From: Megalopta genalis
Lineage: Eukaryota; Arthropoda; Insecta; Hymenoptera; Halictidae
NCBI RefSeq assembly: GCF_051020955.1
Contig: NC_135027.1
Location: forward strand, 4,464,001-4,528,000
DNA: 64,000 bases
Direction of reading: 5' to 3'
Notes under the pieces: model-generated
The model's input: the letters and a program-made list of their open reading frames with translations, nothing else
Told to the model about the DNA's origin: nothing
Databases searched by the model: none
Position numbers and translations under genes: made by a program
Part shown: positions 46,838 to 55,098 of the stretch, piece after piece
How the letters are laid out: every line of letters begins with the position of its first letter
How positions within the stretch are numbered: position 1 is the first letter of the stretch

Positions 46838-49800
46838 TAGGGAACCAAGGAATTCGCCGGCGAATGGAAACGACAGTCGCGATTGAAAAACGTCCGGGCG
46901 AAGGAAAGCTCGGCCGCCGTTGGATAATTAATTGACAGGGCGAATCAGCGCGAACGGCCGCGCGCAATTTTGGTGCGCGCGGGGCATCGGCGTCCCTCCG
47001 AATTTCCGACGAAATATTTATTAATTGGAAACGCCGCGGCGGGCGCGGACCAGCGATTACGCGCGTGCGGTCATTTCGATCGGCGAGCCGAACGTGGACG
47101 CGCGGCCGCAAATTGTTCTATCAAAATTTTAAACGCGCCTATGATCTCTCCTGCGAGAGAACCGCGTCGGCTCGATTTACAACAATTTGCTGCAATCCGT
47201 TGCAATCTGGCTAGCGATCGATGGTTCTCGGATTACGCCAATGACGGGGGCCCGAAGGTCCGGCGCGTGTTCCGGCGCCGGGAGGTCCCGAGTTAAGATC
47301 CGCCGGAAAACCGCCCCGGGGATTTGTGGCGAAGGTGTACGCCGATGGCTAACAGCATTGCAACACCGGCCAGCTGGAAAATGGAACAGAGAAGGCGTGG
47401 TCCCGAAAACCGAGGAGACTCGACGTCCGAGAGGTTTCTCCGGACGATCAGACGTCGTGCTCCACTACTTTCGAAGTTGTCGCTGAGCGTAGAAAACGGA
47501 CGCCAAGTCCGAAAGGTTGGAGGGTCCTCTCTCTCCCTCCACCCCCCGAATTAATTACGCGCTTCGAGGGTAAATTCCGCGAGCCCTGCGTTCTACGTTC
47601 CATCGGCTGTTCTCTGCGCGGCGCGAGAGACAACGGGAACGACAACGAGAACGAGGGATCGATTGCCGCGTACCTGCAAATTGGTGTCCTGCGTCATCAG
47701 CTGCAGCGCGAGCTCGCATCCCCTGGAGAACTGCAACAGCCTTGCGGCCAGCGGCGGGTTCTTCGTGTCCCCTGCGAGCGTCGAATTCCTCAAGGCCGTC
47801 CATTGTCTGAGCGCCTCCTTGTCCTGCTCGACCCTGCGCTTCAGCTCCGACAGCAGACTTTCTAAGCAGCTCGGGTCGCCGACTTTCTCCAACGTGTTCA
47901 GCAGGCTCTGATTATCGATCAGCCGTTGCTGGATCTCGCTGTACTTGAGCGAAAGTTGCCGCTGGTGCGAGGCCGCCTGCACGCCGTGGTCCGCTGCGGA
48001 ACAAAGCCCGTTACACGCTTCCCTTTCGTCCGATCTCGCGGCGCTTTCGTAGGCGGTCGCGCGCGCGATCCATGCCTAGAAATCGGCAATTTCCGCTCGT
48101 CCGATTGATTCGCGATAATTCCGTGCCGAAACGGAGAGAGCGGGGTGCGCGCGTTCTCCTATCTCTCTCGCTTCTCTTTTAATCCGCGAGCAGTAATCCG
48201 GCGACGCGACGCGGCCCGGTCCAATTATCCCGCAATTCGCGGAGCAAATCAATCGCGAGTCGCGACAAATTCGGCGCCGGTAATCGTCCGGCAATCAATT
48301 CGAATAAACGCGGAGCTCGCCGACACTCGTTTCTGCGATCGGGGGGACCCGGCTCGCAGGCCGTCGAACAACGGACGGACGCGCGTCGGCAACGATGTCA
48401 TTTTCCTTTAGATTGGCTCGCGGGCACCAGCGTTTTGAAGCCTGTTAAGCGCACGGTGCGTGCCGGCTGACGGATCGAAAGCGGGTCAGGCGTGCCCCGT
48501 TTCCCGTGTAAATCCGCCGCAACGCGTCCCGCGACACGTTGCCAGAAATGCAACGCGTCCGATGCAGCCGCTGCAAGCTGCGAGCCGCGTTCAAATTCGA
48601 CGCTTCACGGGCCCCGTCGAGCTACGCGCGATCCGACGTCGAATGCGATATCGGAATACGTTTCGTTAACGTCCTTACTAGAGATGGCATCGAGTACACT
48701 ACGCTCGAACCTTTACGAGATAGGTGCGAACCCTCTGCGAGTACTTCGGCGGAGAAAGATGTTAAGTGTAATCATTGAAACGTTATTGCTTTTGGGTGGC
48801 AATCGAAACCCGTGAAAGGAAACTTGATCATTGAGATTGAAACTAGGATTCCTTAAATTATTCCCAAAATTATTGTACTAGCGGGAAGTGAGGGATTCCC
48901 GAGGCCATTTCAAGTAACTTTTTCCTTTGCGGAAATGCAATCCGCGGCTTCGTTTGCGTGTTATTAACGAAAAACGTCGACCAATGAGAGGCGAGAACAG
49001 CTGACGCGAGGCGGCCGAGCCAACGGGCGCACGAAGCCCGGTTCCGCACATTGGCTCGGCCGCCTCGCGCCTACTCGAGCTTGACTCTCATTGGTCAGCG
49101 TTTATCGTTAATAACTCGCGAAAGAAGCCGCGGATCGTAATTTCGCAAAGGAAAAAGTTATTTCGAATGACCCCAGGAACCGCTCATTTCTCTCTCGTAC
49201 AATAATTTTGGGACATCCTGTATCGACAGCTTTTCAATCGAAATCAACTTTTTAACGCGTTGCACTCGAAGCCATTTAAACTGTAAATCTAAAATAATTT
49301 TTCTGACTTATACTATTTCCATTTTACACGACAAAGTGCACGTTATGCATACTGAAATTGAGTCTTGTGACTCGAACCACAGTTACACTTTTAACAATTT
49401 TTTCAATCTATACTTTGACAATATAAAAATGATCTTGGAACGCGATGCAACAATTTTTCTGGTGCTTCAGAGTCACCAGTCGAGTGCAAAGGGTTAAAAT
49501 TGGTCCGAACGTCTTGAATTCCTTTTAGATGAAAGAGAGACTAGCCCACTAGACAACGACTATAATACTTCCACTTAAAAGTTTGCTATTACATGGACCG
49601 ACCAGCGACCTCGGGAACCCCTAATTTCCGGATTGCAAGACCTTTCTGATACACCTTGTACATCGAACTTGATCCCATCCCTGTGTCCTTGCTCGACCCG
49701 GCGACGTTAGCGAGACGCGCGAGCACCTTTCACGCCGGCCCGGAACACGCGACACGGCCGAGCAGAAGTTCACCGGGACAAACAGTCCGCGCGGCATTCG

Positions 49801-51409
49801 ATTCCCCGAGCGTCCTATCCGATCCCGCACAGCTCGTTCGTTTTCGCCGCTTTCCCGACGCGCCCGGGGACCGGATCCCCGAGATCTCGGTAAGTGGAAC
49901 TGCCGGGAGAGGCGACGTGACGGCGATACGACAGGATGACACTCGAGGAACGCGATCGCGTGTCATTTCAGACAGCCGGCGTACGACGGTGGTAATCGGA
50001 TCGGGAACGGCACATCCGATCGAATATCCCCGCGACTTTCTCTCGCGTGATCGTCCGCGACGTTTTCGCTTCCCATGGAAATTCCTCGGGGCGTTTCCCC
50101 GGCGCGGTGAAATCCAGAGCGGGATACGGCGAGATCCTTGCGCTCGGACCTTTTCCCGAAGCCGTCGGATCGCGTGACCGCGCGCTTTTTTACCTTTGTG
50201 CGTTCTGGCGTGCTTCCCGAAGCTCTCGATCTTGTGCACGGCCAGCTTGTACGCGTCGATCCTGGTCTCGAGCACCTCTTTCAACGCGACCGGAAGCGGA
50301 AGAAGATTCGACGCGGCCCCGGTCTCGGGGTTGCAGAGCTGCGCCGAGGGTACGAGCCCGTGCCGGCCGAGGCCCTCCACGGCCCTCTCCAGCGCCCTTC
50401 TCCTCGCGACCAGCGTGCTCCGCGCGTTCGGCGCCAATCTGCCGACCGCCACCAGCAGCTTGCACCAGATCCTCAGACGAAAATGATCCTGGCTGACGGA
50501 GATCAGGTGCACGATCTTCCAGAGCACCTGCTCGACACGCAGCACCTTCGCGTCGCTGACGTTCAGCTCGACCAGCCTCGTGTAAAGCGCCTCGAGCAGG
50601 GCCAGACTGTGCGGCAGCGTTTCGATCAACAGGTCCACCGGAATGTCCGGCAGGGTGGCTCTCAGGGTGTAGTGCGGCAGCTTCGCGAGGAAACTGGCCG
50701 CCTCGCGGTATTGTCTTCCCTCGTACAATCGCAGCAGACTGTTCAAAGGAAACGCGATCGTATTAAGCCGGCCGCTGGCCCTCGCCAACTCTCCGTTTAC
50801 TCGACCCGACCCCGACTCCCGCTCGCCGTTTAACACGCTTTTGATCCCGTCCCGATCGCGATCGGTTCCTCCGTCAAAAGACCTCCGTCGACGATTGTCC
50901 CGCGATCGCTCGCCTGCGCGAGAGCCGAGACGAGGCAGAGGGAGGAAGAAGATGTATCGTCTCGATGGACAGCGAGCAAATTATCCCGGAGCTTCCGAAG
51001 CCGCGCGGCTGTCGACCGGACAAATCTCCGCCGATCGAAAGCTCGTTCGAGCTGCCACGCGGTTCGACGGCCGATACCGTGAACGCGAAACAACCCGTCG
51101 ATTATGCGCATACCCGAGTAGCTGTTTGAATAGGCGGGCTCGTAATTCGTTCGTTCGACCGGTAAACGGTTGGCAAACTGGATCGATCGCGGCTGGAACG
51201 GGGCACGGGGGTGGAGGAACCGGCGGGGACACGTACCTTCTGAGTGCCATCCGTGGATTCGAGCCCTCGTCCTCGGGCAAGCCGATTTGCCCGACCTGGA
51301 ACTGGGAGCCGGGACCCCAGACGAGCCTCTGGATGGGGTTCCTCGGTCGTTCCGGCCTGATCCTCTCGCAGGAGTTTAGCCCAGCCGGCGGCATGGTTCG
51401 TCTGCTCAT
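31023..51409 (-). CDS. MIEAP-domain protein (mitochondria-eating protein-like), 5 exons, 638 aa
   Basis: MIEAP (SPATA18) proteins take part in mitochondrial quality control. Reverse-strand exons in order: 51409-51237 (ATG, AAGATGA context), 50837-50194, 47993-47674, 44245-43931 and 31487-31023 (TAA). All are GT-AG, with phases 2, 1, 0, 0 and exact length agreement. Residues 1-58 are basic and Pro-rich. Residues 59-273 form a helical region (SLLRLYEGRQYREAASFLAK.., DLLIETLPHSLALLEALY..). Residues 274-340 hold coiled coil (LKYSEIQQRLIDNQSLLN). Residues ~442-638 match the MIEAP C-terminal pattern: SYAALYSQAHLHTLDALDAL, ILYSVVV-LSWRLAGM, SLAWACLARAKPL, HVR, IKTVLWPGL and LHRAIVLT. The N-terminal half is longer than in vertebrate MIEAP. 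Introns are 399, 2200, 3428 and 12443 bp; the last is full of transposons. The family call is from memory, without alignment. Confidence 0.8.
31526..31779. mobile_element. TTAA MITE, family TTAACCCCTTGCC, copy 2
   Basis: It is bounded by TTAACCCCTTGCCGTATT and the inverse ..TGTCAAGGGGTTAA and belongs to the same family as 3268-3508. It sits in the last intron of the MIEAP-like gene, only about 38 bp upstream (in transcript order) of the acceptor at 31488. Confidence 0.8.
31780..33198. other. part of the 12.4-kb MIEAP-like intron, nothing recognised
   Basis: The sequence is CpG-rich with overlapping open frames on both strands (32190-32498, 32381-32731, 32779-33135) that have no family motif. 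No terminal repeats were noticed. Confidence 0.4.
33428..34109 (+). mobile_element. piggyBac-derived 682-bp element (copy 2) inside mariner copy 2
   Basis: Its ends are TTAACACGTTGACTGCC and the inverse GGCAGTCAACGTGTTAA, with TTAA at both ends. The unoccupied mariner copy 1 reads GCTTTAAAAAAAGTG at about 4627-4641, which proves a clean insertion at TTAA with duplication of those four bases. Near the right end, GTCACCCG..TACGGGTGAC palindromes repeat as in copy 1. It is the same length as copy 1 (8481-9162). Confidence 0.9.
33605..33922 (+). pseudogene. piggyBac-type transposase remnant in copy 2
   Basis: An ATG near 33605 starts MKRDRIGRK.., then a frameshift leads to the acidic segment SDSDLDTDKYNLSDNECYED and on to DQRHEHV (stop at 33837). 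In the neighbouring frame RACLKKQTTFCPSC..LCRECFNVIHC follows, ending at a stop near 33920. Thus an N-terminal acidic region is fused almost directly to the cysteine-rich tail, with the catalytic core deleted as in copy 1. Confidence 0.7.
34788..35040. other. MIEAP-like intron sequence between two elements
   Basis: A short CpG-rich stretch. A 60-codon open frame with an acidic segment (SADDEDCLNFWEDLG) is present on the forward strand, but nothing supports it as an exon. Confidence 0.35.
35041..35180. mobile_element. MITE family B, compact 140-bp copy with TA duplication
   Basis: The ends are TGAGCCGTTTATTTTGAAAG and its inverse, directly flanked by TA on both sides. Only about 70 bp lie between the ~38-bp inverted repeats. 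The left half is almost identical to 6632-6730 in the composite element. Confidence 0.85.
35524..35893. mobile_element. foldback MITE family C (GGGTGTCCCAAAATTAT termini)
   Basis: An almost fully palindromic 370-bp element. The left arm (GGGTGTCCCAAAATTATGG.., AAGTAACTTTTTCCTTAGC, AACCAATGAGAGGCG) pairs with the right arm (CTCATTGGTCAGTGTTTTTC, GCTAAGGAAAAAGTTGCTTC, CCATAATTTTGGGAT). Other members lie at 42918-43280 and 48861-49223, with partial ones near 39349 and 40430-40572. Paired CCAAT/ATTGG boxes sit at the centre of each arm. Confidence 0.8.
35970..36166. mobile_element. MITE family A, diverged copy
   Basis: It carries the family features AATTTTCCTTCAGCTTGTAAAC (left), the internal hairpin with TTGTCAACAATTATAAAAACG, and CCATTTTCGTCTAGAAACTG..GGGGAGAATTTGCTG (right). 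The termini are eroded, and the boundaries are approximate. Confidence 0.6.
36167..37399. other. MIEAP-like intron, CpG-rich, nothing recognised
   Basis: Overlapping open frames on both strands between 36160 and 37305 show no domain or splice linkage. It includes a run of TTCCG-type repeats near 36740-36765. Confidence 0.4.
37400..37735 (+). mobile_element. possible solo LTR
   Basis: The stretch has the build of an insect LTR promoter/terminator: a TATAAAAG box at 37559, a downstream GAGTTTGGTCGCTCG stretch, then clustered AATAAA signals at 37639, 37646 and 37651, all within about 100 bp. TG and CA boundaries, a target duplication and internal retroviral-type genes could not be shown. The boundaries are guesses. 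It could instead be an ordinary promoter. Confidence 0.3.
37783..38084. mobile_element. MITE family A copy, internally enlarged
   Basis: The left end TAGTAATGTCTCTCTAATTG with GACGCTCAGATTGTCC and the right end AATTGGGGAGAATTTACTGTA are family-A termini. The internal hairpin is duplicated or extended compared with 200-bp copies, giving 302 bp. Confidence 0.7.
38085..38447. mobile_element. Tc1-like fragment ending in a family A terminus
   Basis: The segment from AACGTGTATTGTCATCGTTAA to the TTATTAATATAATAATAATA run recurs almost unchanged at 45131-45425. It includes part of a Tc1-type transposase helix-turn-helix. It ends with TCTGAGCGTCAGTTAGGAAG..ACATTACTGTA, a family-A right terminus. The block from 37783 to 38447 may therefore be one compound unit. 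Confidence 0.55.
38448..39310. other. MIEAP-like intron, little recognised
   Basis: A single TTAA-type terminus (GCGCTCAACGTGTTAA) near 38556-38571 may be the end of a decayed TTAA element; its partner was not found. The rest is CpG-rich with overlapping short open frames. Confidence 0.4.
39311..39460. repeat. (TA)n tract around a family C terminus
   Basis: Long TA dinucleotide runs flank ACCATAATTTTGGGACATCC (39350-39370), a right terminus of foldback family C. A GGGAAATGAGGGAA piece near 39570 resembles its other end. A family-C copy appears to have been broken up by TA-repeat expansion and by the tandem array that follows. Confidence 0.6.
39457..40095. repeat. 155-bp tandem repeat, 3.2 copies, with an inverted leader
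   Basis: Units starting ATTAAATTAGCTTTGCGAAT occur at 39587, 39742, 39897 and 40052 (the last partial), an exact 155-bp period with very few differences. Each unit contains TTGACCTTGATATAA.. and repeated CTTGACATAAC. An inverted copy of the unit's first ~50 bases lies at 39457-39509. High copy identity indicates recent expansion. Confidence 0.9.
40430..40572. mobile_element. half of a foldback family C element
   Basis: Only the right arm is present: CTCATTGGTCAGTGTTTTCC, then GAAGGAAAAAGTTACTTC and an end ..AATTGTGGAACACCCTGTAT. No left arm is found next to it. Confidence 0.7.
40600..40948. repeat. inverted, CACGTG-rich repeat
   Basis: CACGTG or ACACGTG/TACGTG motifs recur at least seven times together with ACGCGT/CGCGTA. 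The two halves (about 40604-40750 and 40810-40945) are roughly inverted: TGTCGCAATAAGG..CATGCACCCGTG against CACACGTGCTCTTAATGCGACA. It may be a decayed foldback element. CACGTG is also the core bHLH E-box, but no regulatory role is shown. Confidence 0.55.
40949..41882. mobile_element. Tc1-like non-autonomous transposon, TA-flanked
   Basis: The termini CAGTGGTCCACAAAAGTGTT (left) and the inverse ..AACACTTTTGTAGCACACTG (right) extend as ~55-bp inverted repeats (including CGCAATAGCTATTTCAAAAC) and are flanked by TA. Subterminal inverted segments (ACTTGGAATGAAAAG / TCATTCCAAATAACAAG) lie further in. No transposase frame remains. A 249-bp TTAA MITE is inserted at 41055-41303. Confidence 0.85.
41055..41303. 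mobile_element. TTAA MITE, family TTAACACGTTCCGTGCC, copy 1
   Basis: The element is TTAA-bounded, with ends TTAACACGTTCCGTGCCACG and the inverse GGCACGGAACGTGTTAA. A small palindrome GTACCATCGATGGTAC lies next to one end. It is nearly identical to 45835-46082, which is in the opposite orientation, and a diverged copy lies at 60906-61195. Confidence 0.9.
41883..42742. other. MIEAP-like intron, CpG-rich, nothing recognised
   Basis: Many overlapping open frames on both strands (42025-42702) reflect GC-rich sequence. No domains were seen. It ends where the ~1-kb duplicated block begins. Confidence 0.4.
42918..43280. mobile_element. foldback MITE family C, copy in duplicated block 1
   Basis: Long inverted arms end in CCCAAAATTATTGTACTAGC and ACAATAATTTTGGGACATCC. 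The centre has AACAGCTGACGCGAGGCGGC and the inverse GCCGCCTCGCG, and CCAATGAGAGGCG pairs with CTCATTGGTC. It is non-coding. Confidence 0.85.
43309..43554. mobile_element. TTAA MITE, family D (CACTCGAAGCCATTT), copy 1
   Basis: The element is TTAA-bounded: TTAACCCGTTGCACTCGAAG on one side and CGAGTGCAAAGGGTTAA on the other. Five copies occur in the window (43309, 49252, 56277, 59232 and 60109), the last inverted. It is 246 bp and non-coding. Confidence 0.85.
44474..44785. mobile_element. TTAA MITE, family TTAACGCTAGATTCACGG, copy 1
   Basis: The ends are TTAACAGTGGATTCACGGAA and the inverse TCCGTGAATCTAGCGTTAA. It interrupts the sequence TATCG-TTAA-ATGATTATTGCTAAATT, which is found uninterrupted at 38099 and 45143. 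The insertion site and TTAA duplication are therefore directly visible. A second copy lies at 60385-60615. Confidence 0.85.
44819..45130. mobile_element. two adjacent MITE family A units
   Basis: A short deleted unit (44819-44912: ACAGTAATTTCTCC to GAGAGAATTTACTGTA) is followed immediately by a full one (about 44912-45130: GTGAATTCTCCCAAATTGAC to TTAGGGAGAATTTACTGTT) with the typical ACGAGCCGC hairpin. They may share a terminus. Confidence 0.7.
45131..45485 (+). pseudogene. Tc1-like transposase N-terminal fragment
   Basis: The frame 45271-45420 includes KEGYSVREIARRAGICKSCI, a helix-turn-helix of the Tc1 DNA-binding domain, then runs into an AT repeat. The segment ends GGTGGTGTTCACATACTTTTG, which resembles a Tc1-type terminus. 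The same sequence occurs at 38085-38400. No catalytic domain is present. Confidence 0.65.
45486..45834. other. MIEAP-like intron 3, nothing recognised
   Basis: Short overlapping open frames only (45605-45893). The stretch lies between the Tc1-like fragment and a TTAA MITE. Confidence 0.35.
45835..46082. mobile_element. TTAA MITE, family TTAACACGTTCCGTGCC, copy 2 (inverted)
   Basis: The ends are TTAACACGTTCCGTGCCGAG and GGCACGGAACGTGTTAA. The CATCGATG palindrome lies near the right end, so the orientation is opposite to 41055-41303. The high identity indicates recent activity of the family. Confidence 0.9.
46083..47673. other. MIEAP-like intron 3, CpG-rich with a GA tract
   Basis: (GA)n at about 46806-46832 is preceded by (GAA)n. 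Frames such as 46521-47111 on the reverse strand are low-complexity products of this composition. No exon was recognised. Confidence 0.45.
48000..48685. other. MIEAP-like intron 2, CpG-rich, nothing recognised
   Basis: Overlapping open frames only. It ends at the second copy of the duplicated ~1-kb block. Confidence 0.4.
48861..49223. mobile_element. foldback MITE family C, copy in duplicated block 2
   Basis: Same arms and centre as 42918-43280 (TCCCAAAATTATTGTACTAG .. AATAATTTTGGGACATCCTG). Confidence 0.85.
49252..49497. mobile_element. TTAA MITE, family D, copy 2
   Basis: TTAACGCGTTGCACTCGAAG to CGAGTGCAAAGGGTTAA; 246 bp, duplicated together with its block. Confidence 0.85.
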
Positions 51410-51785
51410 CTTGGCTCCGCCACTTATTCCCGTATCTGTTCCTATCTCCGGCAGGGACACCGGAATCACCCTCGCAGGACGATATCTCTCCCTCGACTCC
51501 TCTCGCCGACTTCTCTCCGACTATTCAATTCATCCGCCGATCGACGGCCCCCTCCGCCGCGGTGCTTCTTTGTCTTCGGGTCGTTCGAGCCCGCGACCCG
51601 TCTCACATGCTCGCTTCGATCTCCTTCGAGGCCTCCTTCTCCTCAACTTCCTCCTACTCCTTCTAATGCCGCTCCTCCACCGAGCCGTCTAAGCTCGCGC
51701 TCGCTTCCGATCGAAGCGCGAACCGCTCGCTCAACGAGGCGACCGATGAATCATCCTCCGAAAAGTCGGTTCTTTCTTCAGGTGT

Positions 51786-51834
<49 letters not shown>

Positions 51835-52895
51835 GTTTGTCTTGAGAGAGAGAGAGATATATCGAAGAGGTCGGGATCCTCTCCGCGACGAAACTCGGGC
51901 TGGCCTATAGCCTCGGGCCCCGGGCCCGACCGGCCCACTTCTCCTCCGCGAGATGGACCTGCGAACCGAACAATTTGGGTGAGCCGCGCTTCCTTCTTTC
52001 TCCCGCCGCGTTGTTCTTCTTTCTTTCTTGTCGCGCGGACAGCAAACAGCATCGCGCGCGCAACCGTTTCATTGGGCAGCCAGGAAATGAAATAGCTCGG
52101 GGCGGAACGGCTCGCTTGCTTCCTCTCGAATTAATTGTAATTGGAAATTGTAACGAATAAACGTTCATTTGTTCCAGCCGCGCGCGCGCGCGCCGTAAAA
52201 TTTCGCGTTCTAATTGCGTCGGAAAATTGAAACGGAATTTGAACAGTGTTGAATTTTAGTTGCCGCCGTACACCGTACTTCCTTTCCGTTGATTAGCGCT
52301 TTTTCGGCCTTGATTATTCGTCCGATAGAACATAGAGACAATTGCCGGCTGCTTTTTTTCCCACGCGAATTCGGAGGATTTTCTGCGTCCCGAGGCCCCG
52401 ACGCGTCGCGATCGAGCTCAGCCTCGTCTCGGGGCGAACCGTAAAACAGAGAGGCAGAGGGTCGAGGAACTTCCGTCGTTCCGTAGAGCCGGCCAGATGC
52501 AACTAATCACGATCCGGATTTTCCGATAACGTTCCGACGCGTTCCCGGGGCCCGGACGTGCTCGCAACGCGACATTAAATTCAATTTATCGGCCGGAAAA
52601 CGCGTCGACGAGCAGAATGTACCGTGGGGAGCCGCGTCGCCCCGGTTCACCTGTCCCGGAACGCGGATTCTGTCGCGGACCGATCGAGATTAACTGGCAA
52701 CTTATTTCGCGACCGGGTTCTATGTAACGTTGTCCAACGATATTTCAGCCGGACGCGTTTATTCTTGCCCGATCGACTCGCTTTCAAAGCGATCTCGTCG
52801 CGCCTCGATGTTTACTGTCCGGATCCAGGGTTTCCGAGATTTTAGCTTCTTTAGGCCACATTTGAACAAGATCAGCTGTTTTAGACAAAGTGGTA
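51410..52895. other. upstream region of the MIEAP-like gene, CpG-rich
   Basis: This is the presumed promoter and 5'UTR of the reverse-strand MIEAP-like gene. A (CT)n tract lies at 51788-51830. A (CG)n run lies near 52178-52193. No TATA box or other gene was recognised; overlapping open frames (50841-51692 forward, 51663-52052 reverse) have no motifs. Confidence 0.4.
51788..51830. repeat. (CT)n microsatellite
   Basis: About 21 CT dinucleotides, lying roughly 380-420 bp upstream of the MIEAP-like start codon on the reverse strand (GA on the coding strand). Confidence 0.95.
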
Positions 52896-53048
52896 CGGTA
52901 AAGTCTCTCTAATCGTCGCTCAGATTGTGCACAAAATCGGCCAGTTAGTTGACGATCTATAAAAACGAGCCGCAAGGCTCGAATAGTCGTATCTGTTCTC
53001 CTCAAATTGTCCATTTTCGCGCACAATCCGAGCGTCAATTAGGGAGAA
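52896..53048. mobile_element. MITE family A, shortened copy
   Basis: GTAAAGTCTCTCTAATCGTC with GCTCAGATTGTGCAC on the left; ACGAGCCGCAAGGCTCG and CGAGCGTCAATTAGGGAGAA on the right. Part of the left hairpin arm is deleted. Confidence 0.7.
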
Positions 53049-53977
53049 TGTATCCGTTTCACTAAATTTACTTGCACTCTAATGGAGAATTTTCCATTGC
53101 AATAATTTGCACTTTCTTTCTTTTAGATTGGACGCGCAATCTCCAAAGAACACAACGAAACCTGTAGGTTTTGTAAGTCGAAACGAGACAGATAAAATTT
53201 AGGTGATCTAGAAGATAATAAAATACCAGTTAAGAGAATAAAATGTACTAAATATGCTAAGATATAAATACTATATTTCGCTTTTTATTTGAATATGGTT
53301 GAAACGTTATCATCAGGAATTAAAGGTTTCTTACTGTTTATTCTAATTACCGAGTAACTGCAAGATTCTGTCAAGTTTTCTGGTAACTTGATTTCTTTAA
53401 ATAATTTAAAAACAATTTCTTTAATAATTTCTTTAAATTTAGCCTCACATGTCGCTTTTCTTTTATCTCCAGTTGCCTGGATTTCTATCGTTTTACTTTG
53501 TTACGTCATATCTAGACTACAAATTTTTATTAAATTTAAATTTAAATTTAAACAAGCTTGAATTGTTCAATCGTTCTCGATGTTTCGATTCTCATCTATT
53601 CATTCTTGCATAAAACTGCATAAAATCCGCAGTCCAGTCGTATCGCATCGACATCCATTTGCTTCATCATTTCGCTTCTCCTTTTTCTCTCGTTTGCACT
53701 CTGTTTGATTGCTAACGTATTTTCGTATTCCACGGCAAATGGTTCGTCCCGTTGAACGAACGAAATATCATTATTATTGTTATCAAAATCAAAAAGAAGC
53801 ATTTTAGTCCCTTGCGCGGTGAACCAGCCGGTCTAACGCGATCCAAAAAAATTCAGGTAATTTGGTCGAGTTTGAAAAAAGTTGTCGCGCTTCAAAGGGT
53901 GCTCGAACACATTCCGCCGGGGGTAGTGCGCGAGCTATTAATGTTCCTTGCTGTGGGCCGCGGGTTCGACACCCATG
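53049..53977. other. AT-rich intergenic DNA, no gene recognised
   Basis: No exon was recognised. A GGTTCGACACC stretch at 53963-53973 fits a tRNA B-box, but no A-box or tRNA fold was found next to it. The 102-codon frame at 53752-54060 runs into the hAT MITE and is not called. Confidence 0.4.
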
Positions 53978-53985
53978 GACTAGAT

Positions 53986-54197
53986 CAGGGGTGGCCAAAG
54001 CGTCGACCGTGTGTAACTTGTATTCCTAGTCGCTCGCCTGTCCGATATTATCTATATTAATTTTACATCGAAACTTATTTTCGGCGTTAAATTACTACTT
54101 TTCTTACGATCACTTGACACGTACGATGTTGCTATACCGCCGCCTCTAATTTAAAAGAACAGGTCGCCCGCAGCGATCGAAAGTTTGCCCACCCCTG
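53986..54197. mobile_element. hAT-type MITE, 212 bp, with 8-bp target duplication
   Basis: The ends CAGGGGTGGCCAAAG and GTTTGCCCACCCCTG are imperfect inverted repeats of the hAT type. The flanks GACTAGAT (53978-53985) and GTCTAGAT (54198-54205) agree at 7 of 8 bases, the duplication length of hAT elements. It has no coding capacity. Confidence 0.8.
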
Positions 54198-54205
54198 GTC
54201 TAGAT

Positions 54206-54905
54206 TATTTAACCGTTGTCCTTTTCTCCGTTCCGTGTCCTTGTCGGTGGACAAGCGAGACGTACTCTGCACGGCGACCAGCCGATCGAGATCCCTGGAT
54301 CGAGGCGGAATCGATGGTTATCCTTGGAACGGTATCGATATCCCCGTCGCACGGTCACAATTCTTTTCGTTTCGCGTTTAGCCCCGTTTGGCTTTCGTGT
54401 AAGACCACCGGGCCGAGAAACACTCGAATTTTCCCGAGAATATCGCGGTTAAGCTCGTCCGTCGAGACCCGCGGCGAATACTCGAGGACGCGAGATAGAT
54501 CTTCCGGCGGCCGTGAATCCCGGCTGATCCGACATGTCTGCGAGACGCGCGAACAACGAAATCCTTGCTCTCCGGGCTCTCTCTCGGTTCTACGGGCTTC
54601 TCCTGGCCAACGGGACCGCGGGACGGGCCCCTCGGATTGTGAGAGCCGGTCCCCGATGGAGGTGGAACAGAACGAATCGCGCGGATGACTCTCGCGAGAG
54701 ATCGTCTTCTGCGCCGCGTGCCGCGTCGACAGGTGCGATCGCGATTTATTGAACCGAAGCGACTCGAACGACTTTTTCAGCGTTTCGAAAATCCATGAGG
54801 GTTTCTTTCCTTTTCCTGGCGAGCCCTCGCGCGATCCGCCATCCCGTCTTCTTCCCTTCGGCGCGTCAACGTTCTATCCGACGATTGGTTCTTCCGCCAA
54901 GGTGT
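54206..54905. other. CpG-rich intergenic DNA, no gene recognised
   Basis: A 167-codon forward frame (54185-54688) and others overlap it, without domain resemblance or splice support. Confidence 0.4.
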
Positions 54906-55098
54906 ACAATAAATTCTCTTTGATGGACGCTCAGACTCTAGAAAAATGGACAATTTGAGGGAGGAGGAGTTATGGTTATTACTTATAGTTATCGATTGTT
55001 GACAATTGTAGAAACGAGCCGCAATGCTCGAATAATCGTATCTCAAATTGTCCATTTTTGTGTAGAATCTGAGCGTCAATTAGGGAGAATTTACTATT
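54906..55098. mobile_element. MITE family A copy
   Basis: AATAAATTCTCTTTGATGGA with CGCTCAGACTC on the left; AAATTGTCCATTTTTGTGTA and CGTCAATTAGGGAGAATTTA on the right. The right end merges into the AT-rich array that follows, whose unit begins TTTACTATTATATTG. Confidence 0.7.

Larger units (their letters stand above)
48686..49702. repeat. ~1-kb duplicated block, unit 2
   Basis: Near-identical to 42743-43771 in direct orientation, with only scattered substitutions and small indels. It contains a family C foldback (48861-49223) and a TTAA family D MITE (49252-49497) at the same relative positions. The left flanks of the two units differ, so this is a block duplication or compound insertion rather than two separate pairs of MITE insertions. 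Confidence 0.9.

Noticed and set aside
46521..47111. 196-codon reverse-strand frame
   Set aside because: Low-complexity Ser/Leu/Arg product of a GA microsatellite and CpG-rich flank, inside an intron of the MIEAP-like gene.
49730..50193. Continuation of the exon-2 frame of the MIEAP-like gene beyond its donor
   Set aside because: The exon ends at the AAAG|GTAAAA donor (50194), and the following sequence is basic and compositionally different. Phase to the next exon fits only with splicing.
53963..53973. tRNA-like B-box (GGTTCGACACC), possible tRNA-derived SINE
   Set aside because: No A-box at the right distance, no cloverleaf, and no second copy in the window.
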